From Muribaculaceae bacterium (lineage in GTDB: Bacteria; Bacteroidota; Bacteroidia; Bacteroidales; Muribaculaceae), in NCBI GenBank assembly GCA_009775375.1, contig VSPO01000228.1, positions 1 to 24,308 on the forward strand: DNA of 24,308 nucleotides, read 5' to 3'. The position numbers and the translations under genes were made by a program. A model generated the notes under the pieces. That model made no database searches, was not told the DNA's origin, and saw only the letters and a program-made list of their open reading frames with translations. Position 1 is the first letter of the stretch. Every line of letters begins with the position of its first letter. Below, piece after piece: positions 1-9,152 of this stretch.

Positions 1-124
1 TCTCTTAGTTAAGGATAAATCACTGCGTCGAAATTATAGGACGGTACGAGCCTAAGAATTGTGGGGCGCAGTCGGTTTTTATAAATAGCCAAACTATAGT
101 TTCGTACGTAATGTGTAGAAAATA
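1..124. other. Left-edge stretch without a confident gene
   Basis: This stretch lies just past the recJ stop codon. No ATG-started reading frame enters it on the minus strand, so recQ, which often neighbours recJ in Bacteroides, does not begin here. On the plus strand one frame is open from base 2 to a TAA at 53-55 (17 codons, basic). It could be the tail of a gene converging on recJ, but it is too short to judge. A 12-bp perfect palindrome at 91-102 (AAACTATAGTTT) has no G+C-rich stem and no T-run, so it is not a convincing terminator. Confidence 0.3.
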
Positions 125-1858
125 TCAACCCTCTGAAGGGCGAATATCTTTAATCATAAGCTGAACGGAATCAAGACCGGAGGAATGCTTTGTTTGCTCT
201 ATAGTATAGCATATGTCAATAGGCTTATGGGCATGTATGTGCTCAAAATAGGGAGCCATGTTGAATGCAATGGCATTGATCACTCTGCTCGTGCTGTTGT
301 CCTCCAGCTCAAGCTTGATGTGTTCCATGTTTTTTCCAACGAGTTTGCTTGTTCCGAAGTCGAATACATTTCTGGAGCAGAATACCGGATTTTGGTTTCC
401 GGGTCCGAATGGATTGAATTTTTTTAGATAACCCATGAACTCAGAAGTTATGTCTGAGAAATTTATGACCGCATCAATATCAATCATCGGGGTCAATTGA
501 TTGGGTTGGATATGTTCGGCCACATATTCCTCAAACCTGCGTCGAAATTCGGGAATATTTTCCTCTTTTAGAGAAAGGCCGACGGCATATGTATGCCCTC
601 CGAAATTTTCAAGCAGGTCGCGGGTGGAATTTACTGCAGAATAAATGTCGAAGCCTTGAACAGAGCGGGAAGAACCCGTGGCAAGGCCATTTGAGTAGGT
701 CAACACCACGGAGGGCTTATAGTAGAGTTCCGTGAGTCTGGAGGCTACAATCCCGATGATTCCTTTATGCCAATTTTTGTCGTAAACGATAATCGATCTT
801 TTGCCATGTATGATATTGACATTGTTTTCAATAAGCGAGTTGGCTTCATCCGTGATTTTTTTGTCGAGTTCTTTCCTGTCGCGGTTGTATTGGTCGATAT
901 CCTTCCCTTTTTCATAAGCATCATGAAGGTCTCGACAGACAAGGAGATCGACTGCCTCAACACCGCTTTGCATTCTTCCGGATGCATTGATACGCGGTCC
1001 GATTTTAAAAATGACGTCGCTGATGGTGATATCTTTGTTTGTCAATTTGCAAAGCCTGATTATGCTTCTGAGTCCGAGATTTGGATTTGAATTCAGCCTG
1101 CGAAGTCCGTGAAAGGCCATAATCCGGTTTTCATCAATTATCGGGACAATGTCCGCAGCGATACTGACAGCCACAAGGTCGAGCAGAGACTCCAGCTCGT
1201 TATGATTTGTCAGGCCATTGCTGAGCGCAAAGGCCTGCATGAATTTGAAACCTACCCCACATCCCGAAAGATGAGGGCATGGATATGAAGACCCCGGCAT
1301 TTTGGGGTTTAGAATGGCAACGGCTGGGGGTAATACATCGTCGGGGACATGGTGGTCGCAGATGATGAAATCTATCCCTTTCTCTTTTGCATAGGCGATT
1401 TCATCAATCGCTTTTATGCCGCAATCAAGCACAATTACAAGCTTGACTTCGTTCTCTGAAGCGTATTCAATACTCTTAAGGGAGATGCCATATCCTTCCT
1501 CATATCTTGTTGGGATATAGTATTCGATGTTGCTGTAATAGTTCTGAAGATATTTAAAGACGAGGGCCACGGCAGTCGTGCCATCAACATCGTAATCGCC
1601 ATATACCATGATTCTCTCTTTTGCCCCCATAGCTTTGTTAAGACGGTTGACGGCTTTATCCATTTCTGGCATTAGAAATGGATCATGCAGGTCGGCTATG
1701 GCCGGAGAGAAGAAGGATTGAGCCTCTTTGGGTGTCGTGACGCCTCTGCGGATAAGAAGTTCGGCAATCGGATATGCTCCTCCGCAATTGGGGAGGAGTT
1801 CTTCAGCCTGTTTCTTTTGCTGATGGGTGAGAGGTTGATAGTTCCATTTGGTTGTCAT
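125..1858 (-). CDS. recJ: Single-stranded-DNA-specific 5'-3' exonuclease RecJ
   Basis: RecJ degrades single-stranded DNA 5' to 3' in recombination repair (RecF pathway), mismatch repair and stalled-fork processing in the cytoplasm. The product is 577 aa, the usual RecJ length. The DHH phosphoesterase core shows DYDVDG at residues 88-93, an Asp-Cys-Gly motif near 145, DHH at 168-170 and ADIVP at 235-239, which are the Mn/Mg-binding motifs. The DHHA1 domain follows, with a GGH motif at 420-422, and then a C-terminal OB-like region. The ATG at 1858 (MTTKWN) is preferred. An in-frame ATG 16 codons upstream would add a stretch not typical of the family. The gene diverges from the hydrolase gene at 2117, with promoters for both in the 258-bp space. 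Catalytic residues appear intact. Confidence 0.96.
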   Translation of the reverse strand: MTTKWNYQPLTHQQKKQAEELLPNCGGAYPIAELLIRRGVTTPKEAQSFFSPAIADLHDPFLMPEMDKAVNRLNKAMGAKERIMVYGDYDVDGTTAVALVFKYLQNYYSNIEYYIPTRYEEGYGISLKSIEYASENEVKLVIVLDCGIKAIDEIAYAKEKGIDFIICDHHVPDDVLPPAVAILNPKMPGSSYPCPHLSGCGVGFKFMQAFALSNGLTNHNELESLLDLVAVSIAADIVPIIDENRIMAFHGLRRLNSNPNLGLRSIIRLCKLTNKDITISDVIFKIGPRINASGRMQSGVEAVDLLVCRDLHDAYEKGKDIDQYNRDRKELDKKITDEANSLIENNVNIIHGKRSIIVYDKNWHKGIIGIVASRLTELYYKPSVVLTYSNGLATGSSRSVQGFDIYSAVNSTRDLLENFGGHTYAVGLSLKEENIPEFRRRFEEYVAEHIQPNQLTPMIDIDAVINFSDITSEFMGYLKKFNPFGPGNQNPVFCSRNVFDFGTSKLVGKNMEHIKLELEDNSTSRVINAIAFNMAPYFEHIHAHKPIDICYTIEQTKHSSGLDSVQLMIKDIRPSEG

Positions 1859-1958
1859 CTGGAAGGAAATCTTATAAGGGAGGTCTCCGTATGGAGCCTG
1901 TGCCAAGTTAATCGAAGGTTAACGCTATGGGCGTCGCCACGAGGAAATAAACAGAGTG

Positions 1959-1990
1959 CAAATATATAAAAAATATATATCTTTTGCAAA
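1959..1990 (-). promoter_or_regulatory. Bacteroidetes-type promoter of recJ
   Basis: On the minus strand, a -33 element TTTG (1990 to 1987) is followed after 20 bp by a -7 element TATATTTG (1966 to 1959). This matches the TTTG / TAnnTTTG consensus of Bacteroides sigma-ABfr promoters. Transcription would begin near 1953, leaving a leader of about 95 nt before the ATG at 1858. Confidence 0.65.
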
Positions 1991-2030
1991 TATCCTTAAT
2001 CGGCAGTGGCGAAGTTTAAAGCTTTTTAAG

Positions 2031-2038
2031 TAATTTTG
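2031..2038 (+). promoter_or_regulatory. Probable -7 promoter element of the hydrolase-MurF operon
   Basis: TAATTTTG followed by CA matches the Bacteroidetes -7 consensus and lies about 80 bp before the ATG at 2117. No clear TTTG is seen at the expected -33 distance (a TTTA lies too near), so the promoter is only half supported. Confidence 0.4.
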
Positions 2039-2116
2039 CATTGCCGTTGGCAAGGCTCCGATCCGGCTTAGGAATTGTAGTCCGTAGAGTGTTGCCATAC
2101 CGGTATTTGTAGATTT

Positions 2117-2908
2117 ATGGAAAAGAATATTGAAATAGAAGGAATGACAATGCATTATGAGGAGACCGGACCTTCAGACGGAGAGCCGGTGGTCTTAATG
2201 CATGGATGGGGTTGCGACCATACTACCGTCAGAAGTATCGCTTCGGTGCTCGACAAGAGAATGCGAGTCTTGAGTGTTGATCTTCCGGGGCACGGACTTA
2301 GTTCGGAACCGAATGACGTATGGGGCGTGGAAGATTTTACGTCGTTTGTAGAGAAATTCATAAGTGAGCTGAATCTTGGGAATCCTGTTTTGATTGGGCA
2401 TTCATTTGGCGGAAGAATCGCGATATTGCTTTCGTCAAGAAGGCCCATAAAAAAGGTAGTGCTTATTGATGCTGCAGGCATAAAACCCAAACGAGGCCTT
2501 GGATATTATAGGAAAATATATTTCTTTAAGGCCATTAAAAAATCAGTGAGAATAATATATGGAAAAGAGAAAGGGGAGAGGATAATAGATAAATGGAGGT
2601 CTAAAAAAGGTTCGGCAGACTATCGCAACTCTTCGCCCGTGATGAGAGCAGTCATGAGCAAATGCGTGAATGAGGATTTGAAGCATGTCATGCCTAAGAT
2701 AAAGGCTTCTACACTCCTTATGTGGGGGGAAAATGATACTGCAACACCTCTTTCTGATGCAAAAACCATGGAATGTCTTATCCCTGACGCTGGGCTTGTG
2801 GCTTTCCCTGATTGCGGCCATTATTGTTTTCTTGATAATCCAATTGGGTTTAGGGCCGTGATTGCAGAATTTTTAAAAAAGGAGCTTAATCCGAAATCAT
2901 ACGATTAA
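2117..2908 (+). CDS. Alpha/beta-fold hydrolase
   Basis: This is a 263-aa serine hydrolase of the alpha/beta-hydrolase fold with no signal peptide, so it is predicted cytoplasmic. The oxyanion-hole motif HGWG is at 29-32. The nucleophile elbow GHSFGG puts the catalytic Ser at 96. The acid is Asp207 (GENDTATP) and the base is His235 (CGHYCF), so the triad is complete. A basic, tyrosine-rich lid region (about 124-165) separates core and cap and should determine the substrate, which cannot be read from sequence. It is the first gene of a two-gene unit, with the membrane MurF-like ligase starting 38 bp downstream. This co-orientation suggests a role in envelope or peptidoglycan precursor metabolism (inference). 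Esterase, lipase-like or amidase activity are all possible. Confidence 0.88.
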   Translation: MEKNIEIEGMTMHYEETGPSDGEPVVLMHGWGCDHTTVRSIASVLDKRMRVLSVDLPGHGLSSEPNDVWGVEDFTSFVEKFISELNLGNPVLIGHSFGGRIAILLSSRRPIKKVVLIDAAGIKPKRGLGYYRKIYFFKAIKKSVRIIYGKEKGERIIDKWRSKKGSADYRNSSPVMRAVMSKCVNEDLKHVMPKIKASTLLMWGENDTATPLSDAKTMECLIPDAGLVAFPDCGHYCFLDNPIGFRAVIAEFLKKELNPKSYD

Positions 2909-2946
2909 CAAATGGAAATAGTGAACATTTACAACGAAACAGATTT

Positions 2947-4551
2947 ATGAGTGCATTTCTAATAGTAATTTATGTAGTGTGCGGAGCATATATGGTGGCT
3001 AATCTAAAGCACGATATACACATGCTTCAGCAGAACAGCTACCGACTTCCAAGGTATTGGCGATATCTTAAAAATGATATTGGGAGCACATGGCGCCTGG
3101 TTGACGTGGCGTTGCTTTTCCTTGTTTTCTCCACGTTGCTCGATCTCAGGCTTTCATTGCTTATAGTGGCCATGGTCTGCTTGACCAAAATATGGCTTAT
3201 TTGGAGAAAAAAGTTCAAGAAACCATTGGTATTTACGAAACGCGTATGGCGAATATACGCAGTGGCGGCTTTTCTTAGCGTAGGTTCTTTTGTCGCAGTA
3301 ATATTATCAACTAAAGGGGATACTGTCCTTGGAGGAGGATACTTGCCTCCGACTGTGGCAATTGGCTTTATGCTTCTTTTGAGTATATTTTCTTGGTTTG
3401 TAGTGATGCTTGCGGTAGTAATTCTTATGCCTGTAGAGAAGCTGATTAATCGTAGGTATTGGAAAGAAGCCTCAGATATTCTTGCGTCAATGCCTGGCTT
3501 GAAGGTAATCGGAATCACAGGCTCCTATGGCAAGACAAGCACCAAGCATTATCTAAACAGAATCCTTTCGGAGAAATTTGATGTGCTGATGACCCCGGGT
3601 TCCTATAATACTCCGATGGGGGTTATTCGCACTATAAGAGAAATGATGAAGCCTTATCATTCAATATTTATATGTGAGATGGGAGCAAAGCAAAAAGGGG
3701 ACATCAAGGAGATTTGCGACCTCGTGAATCCGGAAATAGGAATAATCACAGCTGTCGGGCCGATGCATCTTGAATCATTTAAGACTATGGAGAATGTTCA
3801 GGCCACTAAATTTGAGCTTGTCGATGCCTTGCCGTCTTCTGGTTTTGCCGTTGTTAACAATGATTTTGATTATTGTGCCAACAGGGCAGTTGATAATGTC
3901 GAGGCGATTCGTTATTGTATCGGCGATAACGATAGGAAGGATTGTTCTTTCATTGCCAAAGATATAAGATATACATCCCAAGGAACGACGTTTAACGTCT
4001 ATGGACCAGACGGACTTGAATTAAATCTGACCACAAGACTTGTGGGGGCATGCAACATTTCCAATCTTCTTGCGGCTGTCATAGTTGCATCACGCCTTGG
4101 AATGGATAACGAATCAATCAGGAGAGCTGTTGCAAAGATAGAGCAGGTGGAACATCGCCTTAATATAAAGCTGACTCCGGGTGGCGTGACAATTATTGAC
4201 GATGCTTTTAATTCCAATCCGACCGGGTCGAAAATGGCTCTTGAAGTGTTGTCGGGCTTTAATGAAGGAAAGAGGATAATAGTCACTCCGGGGATGATTG
4301 AGCTTGGGGAACATCAGGCGGAATTGAATGAGTCGTTTGGAAAAGCGATAGCCGGAAGTGCTGATGTTGCGATAGTAGTGGGGCAGTACAATCGAGATGC
4401 ACTTGTTTCAGGAATCAAAAAAGAAGGATTCAACAGTGACAATCTTTTTACGGTTGATAGCTTTAATGAAGCTCAGCAATTATTGTCGGGCATGCTATCT
4501 AAGGGCGACACTGTCTTATACGAAAATGATTTGCCTGACACGTTCAAATAG
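2947..4551 (+). CDS. Mur ligase family protein, MurF-like, with N-terminal membrane domain
   Basis: MurF adds D-Ala-D-Ala to UDP-MurNAc-tripeptide using ATP. This 534-aa protein has a MurF-type ligase core from about residue 170. The ATP-binding P-loop GITGSYGKTSTK is at 189-200, a metal/substrate motif EMGAKQKGDI at 244-253, an HR motif at 403-404, and DDAFNSNP at 418-425 (compare YNANP in MurF). The core ends at about residue 530, so the protein is complete. Ahead of it lie four or five hydrophobic segments (about 2-19, 52-63, 66-80, 103-121, 136-161), which classical soluble MurF lacks; MurF's usual N-terminal UDP-MurNAc-binding domain appears replaced by this membrane part. It is probably the second gene of an operon with the hydrolase. 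A terminator follows at 4585. Whether it is the main MurF or a specialised paralogue cannot be told here; the paralogue seems likelier. Confidence 0.82.
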   Translation: MSAFLIVIYVVCGAYMVANLKHDIHMLQQNSYRLPRYWRYLKNDIGSTWRLVDVALLFLVFSTLLDLRLSLLIVAMVCLTKIWLIWRKKFKKPLVFTKRVWRIYAVAAFLSVGSFVAVILSTKGDTVLGGGYLPPTVAIGFMLLLSIFSWFVVMLAVVILMPVEKLINRRYWKEASDILASMPGLKVIGITGSYGKTSTKHYLNRILSEKFDVLMTPGSYNTPMGVIRTIREMMKPYHSIFICEMGAKQKGDIKEICDLVNPEIGIITAVGPMHLESFKTMENVQATKFELVDALPSSGFAVVNNDFDYCANRAVDNVEAIRYCIGDNDRKDCSFIAKDIRYTSQGTTFNVYGPDGLELNLTTRLVGACNISNLLAAVIVASRLGMDNESIRRAVAKIEQVEHRLNIKLTPGGVTIIDDAFNSNPTGSKMALEVLSGFNEGKRIIVTPGMIELGEHQAELNESFGKAIAGSADVAIVVGQYNRDALVSGIKKEGFNSDNLFTVDSFNEAQQLLSGMLSKGDTVLYENDLPDTFK

Positions 4552-4584
4552 TGGAAGTTTTTGATGATGATTCCCGACATAAGG

Positions 4585-4626
4585 AGCTGCGGATATTTCC
4601 ATTATGGGAGTATCCGCAGCTTTTTG
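4585..4626 (+). terminator. Rho-independent terminator of the hydrolase-MurF operon
   Basis: A perfect 11-bp stem (4585-4595 with 4611-4621, AGCTGCGGATA) encloses a 15-nt loop and runs into TTTTT on the plus strand, 34 bp after the ligase stop codon. No T-run follows on the minus strand, so it serves only the plus-strand operon. Confidence 0.88.
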
Positions 4627-4652
4627 ATTGTCAGAATGGATTTCGATGACAC

Positions 4653-7600
4653 TTATTCTGAATGTGCCACCGGGTTGAGCAATTTCTGTATTTTTTCCTG
4701 AATGGAAAGTGTCCCATCGCCTTGAGGGACTTGTACGCCCCAGAAACGACGTTCTCGATTCAATGCCTCAGGATTGAAAAAGGCCAATTTGTCAGGCGCG
4801 ACAATCTCTTGTGCTAAAATCTTGTATTTGTTATCGCAAAGGGTTGTTCCCGGATCATCAAGGCTGGAGCTTTCTTTAATGTTGGAAATCGCGTCGATTC
4901 GATAATAAATGGCTCCGAATGCAGTCTCGACTACACTGAGAAGATAATCATTTATGGTTGCTATGTTTATAAATTCGAGGATTGAGTCATTTCTGAACCG
5001 GCAATCTTCATTGTCGGAATATGAAGAGAAAATCCACATTGGGATTCTTGAGACAGCCCCATCAGCATATGCCATCACGAGGACACCGTTTTTTTCCTTA
5101 TCCCTGACGGCGAGTGAAGCTGACCACTCCTGAAGATAGTCAAAATAGGCATCGTCGTATTTGAATCTTAAATATCCGTCCTTATGAAAATATAGGTAAT
5201 AGGCGGGGGTTACGAAGTTGGCATCATACGAATGCAAAACATTTAGACGATGTCGCCCGGTAATTATGGGAGCTTCCGTCGCCCCTTGGAAATTTTCCGG
5301 AAGAGTGTCTTGTGTTTCGTCATTACGTGTCTTCGTCTCGTCATTTTCAAGTTGTTTACTCTGGATGACTACCGGAGTTGCCTGTTCTTCTGACAGAGGA
5401 ATATCTTCTGTAGTGTCCTCATCCTTCCCAACTCCCCATATCTTCATAAGAAGCTGATAGTTATGAGCTCTATTATTGATGAATTCATCCCGTTGGTCTC
5501 CTAATCGAGGCTTCGTGGTGGAACTTGATCTGACATATATTATTCCATCATGTTCTACGGGTTGGGATACAGGCAACACCTTTACCACGATAACTCCTTT
5601 CTTTGATTCACTGTCGGATTCAATTTCCCAATGATCTCTTGCATGCATTGGCATCACTCGGTCAAGATGGTTCTGAAGATCTACCATCATCGCGTCTATG
5701 GTCGGTTTCATGCCATGTGTGCGGCGGTAGGCAAGATCGTCTTCCAGTCCGTTCTCATATCCCGAATCATTGACTCCTATAAAAAGATTTCCGCCACGTG
5801 CATTCATGAATCCGCATATAATGTGGACAATCTCGAAGAGTTGCTCCTTGGCATCCGGTTTGGCTCCTCCGTGGGTAGAATAGATCAAGCTGCTTTTGAA
5901 TTCCACGGTCTGTGATTCGTCGCCATAATATTTAGAAGATGGAGCAGAGCTATTGACGTTAAGAAGCGTTGAAATCTCCTTAATGATATCTTTGCGTGGT
6001 TTTTCAAGTTCAGTTGGAAGCATATTGTAAGATAGAACCAATGAAGCGAGATGGCTCTCTATTTCGTTTCTGGGATTTTTTCGCAAATTCCATAGCCACT
6101 CCGAATTCTCGTTCAGGTCGAGATCTGCCACAATTTTAAGTCTCGTGTGCAGTCTTTCCAACATGGGGGTATTTTTCACTTTGTTTTCACAGGAGGATAG
6201 CATGACAGGATCTACCGTATGGTTTCGGCCAAAATCTTGAAGGAGTTGGAGGAGTTCCATATGAGTTGATATTTCCTTTATTAAATCGGGTGCTTCAGCG
6301 AGTTTAGAGAGAAGAGATGCCAATCCAAGATAGTTGAATGCCTTGATATATTCTTTCTCAGAGTATGCACACCGCTGGAACATATATATAAGTTCCATCA
6401 GCTCATCATGCGACATTACCTCTTCCACCTCTACGACTTTAGAGTTGCGGTCTGCCCCGAAGCCGGAGATTTCCCCCATCCCTTGCATGAGATTATAGAG
6501 GCATTGGGATTTTTTTATTGAGAGAGGCAGATTGTCTTGATTCTCTGAAAGTTCTCCCATGAAAAATTCAATCGATTGCCCTGACCGGTCAGGCTCGATA
6601 TATCGGACCCTGACCAACATGCCTTCTGAAAGGCCTTCTTCTACTTCGTCGCAAGGCACTTTGAATGTGCATCCTTTTTCTGAAAGGCACAACCAGGCAT
6701 TGTTGATCCTGTCGAGATACGTCACTATACAGACGCTCTCTTCTCCGGGGTACATGCTTTCGAGCAGGTAGTCTTCAATTTGAGATTTAATGGAGAACTC
6801 AATGATCTCACCTCTTGTAGAAGCGTTGGCTGTGAAAAGAAGGGGATTTCCATTTGAGTCTCGCGCGAAACTTAGAGACCCGTCATAGTTGCTTGGAACA
6901 TCATTGCTTGTCAGCCACCTTATCATATGGAATTTGTCGCATGGCATCCAACCATCGCCCATAAATAAATCGTCGACGATAGTGCAATGGAATTGTAGCT
7001 GTCTGCTTTTAGGCAAATCTTTTACGATTCTCATTTCGTCGATAATTACTCTCACTTCTTCCCCGTCAAATGGCTTTGTCTTTTCGATCTTTTCGCCTGG
7101 AGACTGTTCCAGTCCTAATATCGACCATTCGATATCCTCCCACATTTGGCGGAACGTGTTCAAGTCCTTGCTTTTCCTATGGTTGCTGATTTTGATGTCG
7201 TCAATTAGAGAGATTCTTGGAGATAACCAGTCGATGACATTGTTGGGCAGAACGGTGGAATCAGGGTCTGCCCCCTGTGCAATGACTTGGATATTCCCTT
7301 GTGTCAGATGGATTGACGCTTTAGAAGTGGTATAGGTTTTAACCAATAGGTTGCGTTCTTCGGCGACAGAAGCTGGGTGAGTGGCTTTCAGCATCAATAG
7401 AGTGGGGTGCTCGGTGTCGTTCCATACGAATTCAAGAGGGCGTTCAACCCCAAGGATTGAATCTGCCCCCTTGTCGAGAAGAGATATTAGATTCCCGGGA
7501 TATAGGTATGAGACATATCGATAAAACATTGCCCTGTTTATTGGCAAATCGACCTTGTCTGAATCCTTGGCAAGAAAACACTGCACGGCAATCGCGAGTA

Positions 7601-8744
7601 TCATCTTAGTGATGGTCTTATTGTCGCTGCTTGAGTCATTGGCAGGAAGAAGGTTGATGTGCCTGCAGTTTTCTTTTATAAATATTTGAAGTTGTTGCAC
7701 CAAGGCGGTTCGAAATGGCTCAGAGAGCCAATTAGAGAGTTCCCAATTATGAAGAGCTTCAAAGAGTTCTCCCATTCTGGCATTGATAAGTTCAGGACGA
7801 AGCTTGAGTATTGTCATCATGATCATAAACTGCTTGGCAGGTTTATACAGATACCCTGCTTTTTTTAACCTGCTTAGAATTTGATCAATGAAGTCTTCGT
7901 ATTCCTTATTGAAGATTATTGATGCAGCCTTGTCGTATTGATCAAATAGTTCAACATAATATGACAATTGTGATTGGATTACCGATCTTTGATTTGAATC
8001 GCAGTTCCTAAGGAAGTCGGATTCTTCAAGTATGAACAATGAAATCTGTCTTGCAAGATTCATTCTGCGAATTGTGTTTGCAAGGCGTTTTCTATTGTCC
8101 TTACATTCAATAAGCCAGTCAGTGATTTTATTAGCCACTGTTTTAAGGAGATCCAGAATCCAAGATGGATCTGAGTCGTCATACTTAATAAGACTATCTT
8201 CAAATTCAGGAATTGACTCAATAAGAGACCAATAGCCGTCATGATGTTGGACAATCCCTATAAAATTAAGCCATTCGTCGATATCAAAAAAATCAAGAGG
8301 CAATCTTGTCGCTAATGTTCCAATATATTTAAGATTGACGTTTATTCCTCTTATCTTTAATATTTTGCAAGTTACTCTGTTGCCTATTACAAGATTATCT
8401 GGGGCGCTGTATAATCTGAAGCATAGTCCATGCTCATCTTCAAGTTCGTATGCAATGGAAGAATCGTTTTTCACAGATTTTATTCTGAAATCATATTCAT
8501 TACCTTCCTGGTAGAAATCAGAAATGAAAGGGGATATGTCCTGACCAAGAGCAATAACAGGGTAGAGGGATTTGACGTGGCATGTTATATAATCCGGAAC
8601 GGGAAGATTACGTTGAAATTTAAATTTAAGTAAAGAAAATTCCAGTCCATCATCTGTCTGAATCTTGAAATACTTTTTTGTGGAATTGTCTTTATCCACG
8701 GCAAACCGATAAGTTCGTCCTTGTTTTAAATCAGTAGATCGCAT
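4653..8744 (-). CDS. Very large Schlafen/AlbA_2-domain protein with OB-fold-like modules
   Basis: I do not recognise this 1363-aa protein as a named family. Its clearest domain, about residues 940-1080, is a Schlafen AlbA_2 domain: an ESQTVEFK motif near 942-949, a GGNLFIGVNDSG motif near 980-991, and a later YVRSSSTT strand. Upstream, two successive stretches (about 6-65 and 78-145) share a beta pattern of the OB/S1 type (G..Y.F.I, then D..G..F.L, then V.C.I). A third similar stretch lies near 660-735, so nucleic-acid binding is plausible. Residues 150-650 look mostly helical. A charged, Glu/Thr-rich linker (about 1100-1150) leads to a beta-rich tail of about 200 residues. There is no signal peptide, membrane segment or Walker P-loop. 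It is a monocistronic unit with its own promoter at 8871-8904. Functions in RNA cleavage, regulation or defence are inference only. Confidence 0.78.
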   Translation of the reverse strand: MRSTDLKQGRTYRFAVDKDNSTKKYFKIQTDDGLEFSLLKFKFQRNLPVPDYITCHVKSLYPVIALGQDISPFISDFYQEGNEYDFRIKSVKNDSSIAYELEDEHGLCFRLYSAPDNLVIGNRVTCKILKIRGINVNLKYIGTLATRLPLDFFDIDEWLNFIGIVQHHDGYWSLIESIPEFEDSLIKYDDSDPSWILDLLKTVANKITDWLIECKDNRKRLANTIRRMNLARQISLFILEESDFLRNCDSNQRSVIQSQLSYYVELFDQYDKAASIIFNKEYEDFIDQILSRLKKAGYLYKPAKQFMIMMTILKLRPELINARMGELFEALHNWELSNWLSEPFRTALVQQLQIFIKENCRHINLLPANDSSSDNKTITKMILAIAVQCFLAKDSDKVDLPINRAMFYRYVSYLYPGNLISLLDKGADSILGVERPLEFVWNDTEHPTLLMLKATHPASVAEERNLLVKTYTTSKASIHLTQGNIQVIAQGADPDSTVLPNNVIDWLSPRISLIDDIKISNHRKSKDLNTFRQMWEDIEWSILGLEQSPGEKIEKTKPFDGEEVRVIIDEMRIVKDLPKSRQLQFHCTIVDDLFMGDGWMPCDKFHMIRWLTSNDVPSNYDGSLSFARDSNGNPLLFTANASTRGEIIEFSIKSQIEDYLLESMYPGEESVCIVTYLDRINNAWLCLSEKGCTFKVPCDEVEEGLSEGMLVRVRYIEPDRSGQSIEFFMGELSENQDNLPLSIKKSQCLYNLMQGMGEISGFGADRNSKVVEVEEVMSHDELMELIYMFQRCAYSEKEYIKAFNYLGLASLLSKLAEAPDLIKEISTHMELLQLLQDFGRNHTVDPVMLSSCENKVKNTPMLERLHTRLKIVADLDLNENSEWLWNLRKNPRNEIESHLASLVLSYNMLPTELEKPRKDIIKEISTLLNVNSSAPSSKYYGDESQTVEFKSSLIYSTHGGAKPDAKEQLFEIVHIICGFMNARGGNLFIGVNDSGYENGLEDDLAYRRTHGMKPTIDAMMVDLQNHLDRVMPMHARDHWEIESDSESKKGVIVVKVLPVSQPVEHDGIIYVRSSSTTKPRLGDQRDEFINNRAHNYQLLMKIWGVGKDEDTTEDIPLSEEQATPVVIQSKQLENDETKTRNDETQDTLPENFQGATEAPIITGRHRLNVLHSYDANFVTPAYYLYFHKDGYLRFKYDDAYFDYLQEWSASLAVRDKEKNGVLVMAYADGAVSRIPMWIFSSYSDNEDCRFRNDSILEFINIATINDYLLSVVETAFGAIYYRIDAISNIKESSSLDDPGTTLCDNKYKILAQEIVAPDKLAFFNPEALNRERRFWGVQVPQGDGTLSIQEKIQKLLNPVAHSE

Positions 8745-8870
8745 ATCAATAAATTTAATTATTTAGTAAACAGGTTAATGGATATTGTCTCATGATTGTA
8801 AAAAAGCTAACTGATAGGATAAGATATCCGAAGAAGGAGTTAGTGAGACTTATGTACAAATTTTTGCTTA

Positions 8871-8904
8871 CAAATATAATGAAAAAAAATGTAATGAAAG
8901 CAAA
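8871..8904 (-). promoter_or_regulatory. Bacteroidetes-type promoter of the Schlafen-like gene
   Basis: On the minus strand, TTTG (8904 to 8901) is followed after 22 bp by TATATTTG (8878 to 8871), a good match to TTTG / TAnnTTTG. The predicted leader is about 120 nt up to the ATG at 8744, which leaves room for post-transcriptional control. Confidence 0.6.
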
Positions 8905-9037
8905 ACAAAGACGAATAACATAGGAAAAAAGATTTCCAATGATTCTATTTAACATAATATTGATTATGTGAAATTTCTTTATTGATATTTTAATATCGAC
9001 TTCGCTTCCCAAAACCAACTCCTAAATTCGGTTATAC

Positions 9038-9075
9038 AAAAATAATGCATACAGTCAAACCGTATGCATTATTTT
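9038..9075 (-). terminator. Rho-independent terminator downstream of uvrA
   Basis: A perfect 14-bp stem (9039-9052 with 9062-9075) encloses a 9-nt loop. On the minus strand it ends in a run of five T (9042-9038), placing a hairpin plus T-run about 80 bp after the uvrA stop. The plus-strand side also ends in TTTT, so it could act in both directions. Confidence 0.82.
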
Positions 9076-9152
9076 GAGAAAAAAATGAATCGCTCTGCAA
9101 GAATCCATTCGATATCGACTGTCGTAGTATACGATTAGCCTGCATGGGTAGA

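Larger units (their letters stand above)
8745..9152. other. 408-bp intergenic region between uvrA end and the Schlafen-like gene
   Basis: This A+T-rich spacer holds the uvrA terminator (9038-9075) and the promoter of the Schlafen-like gene (8871-8904). A TTG-started open frame across 8755-9018 translates into a T-run-derived hydrophobic string and overlaps the promoter, so I do not call it a gene. Nothing else is apparent. Confidence 0.6.

Noticed and set aside
91..102. Palindrome AAACTATAGTTT as a recJ terminator
   Set aside because: The stem is short and A+T-rich and no T-run follows on the minus strand.
8755..9018. 87-codon TTG-started frame on the minus strand with hydrophobic stretches
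   Set aside because: It overlaps the promoter of the Schlafen-like gene, and its hydrophobicity comes from T-rich DNA. It has no recognisable start signal or family.
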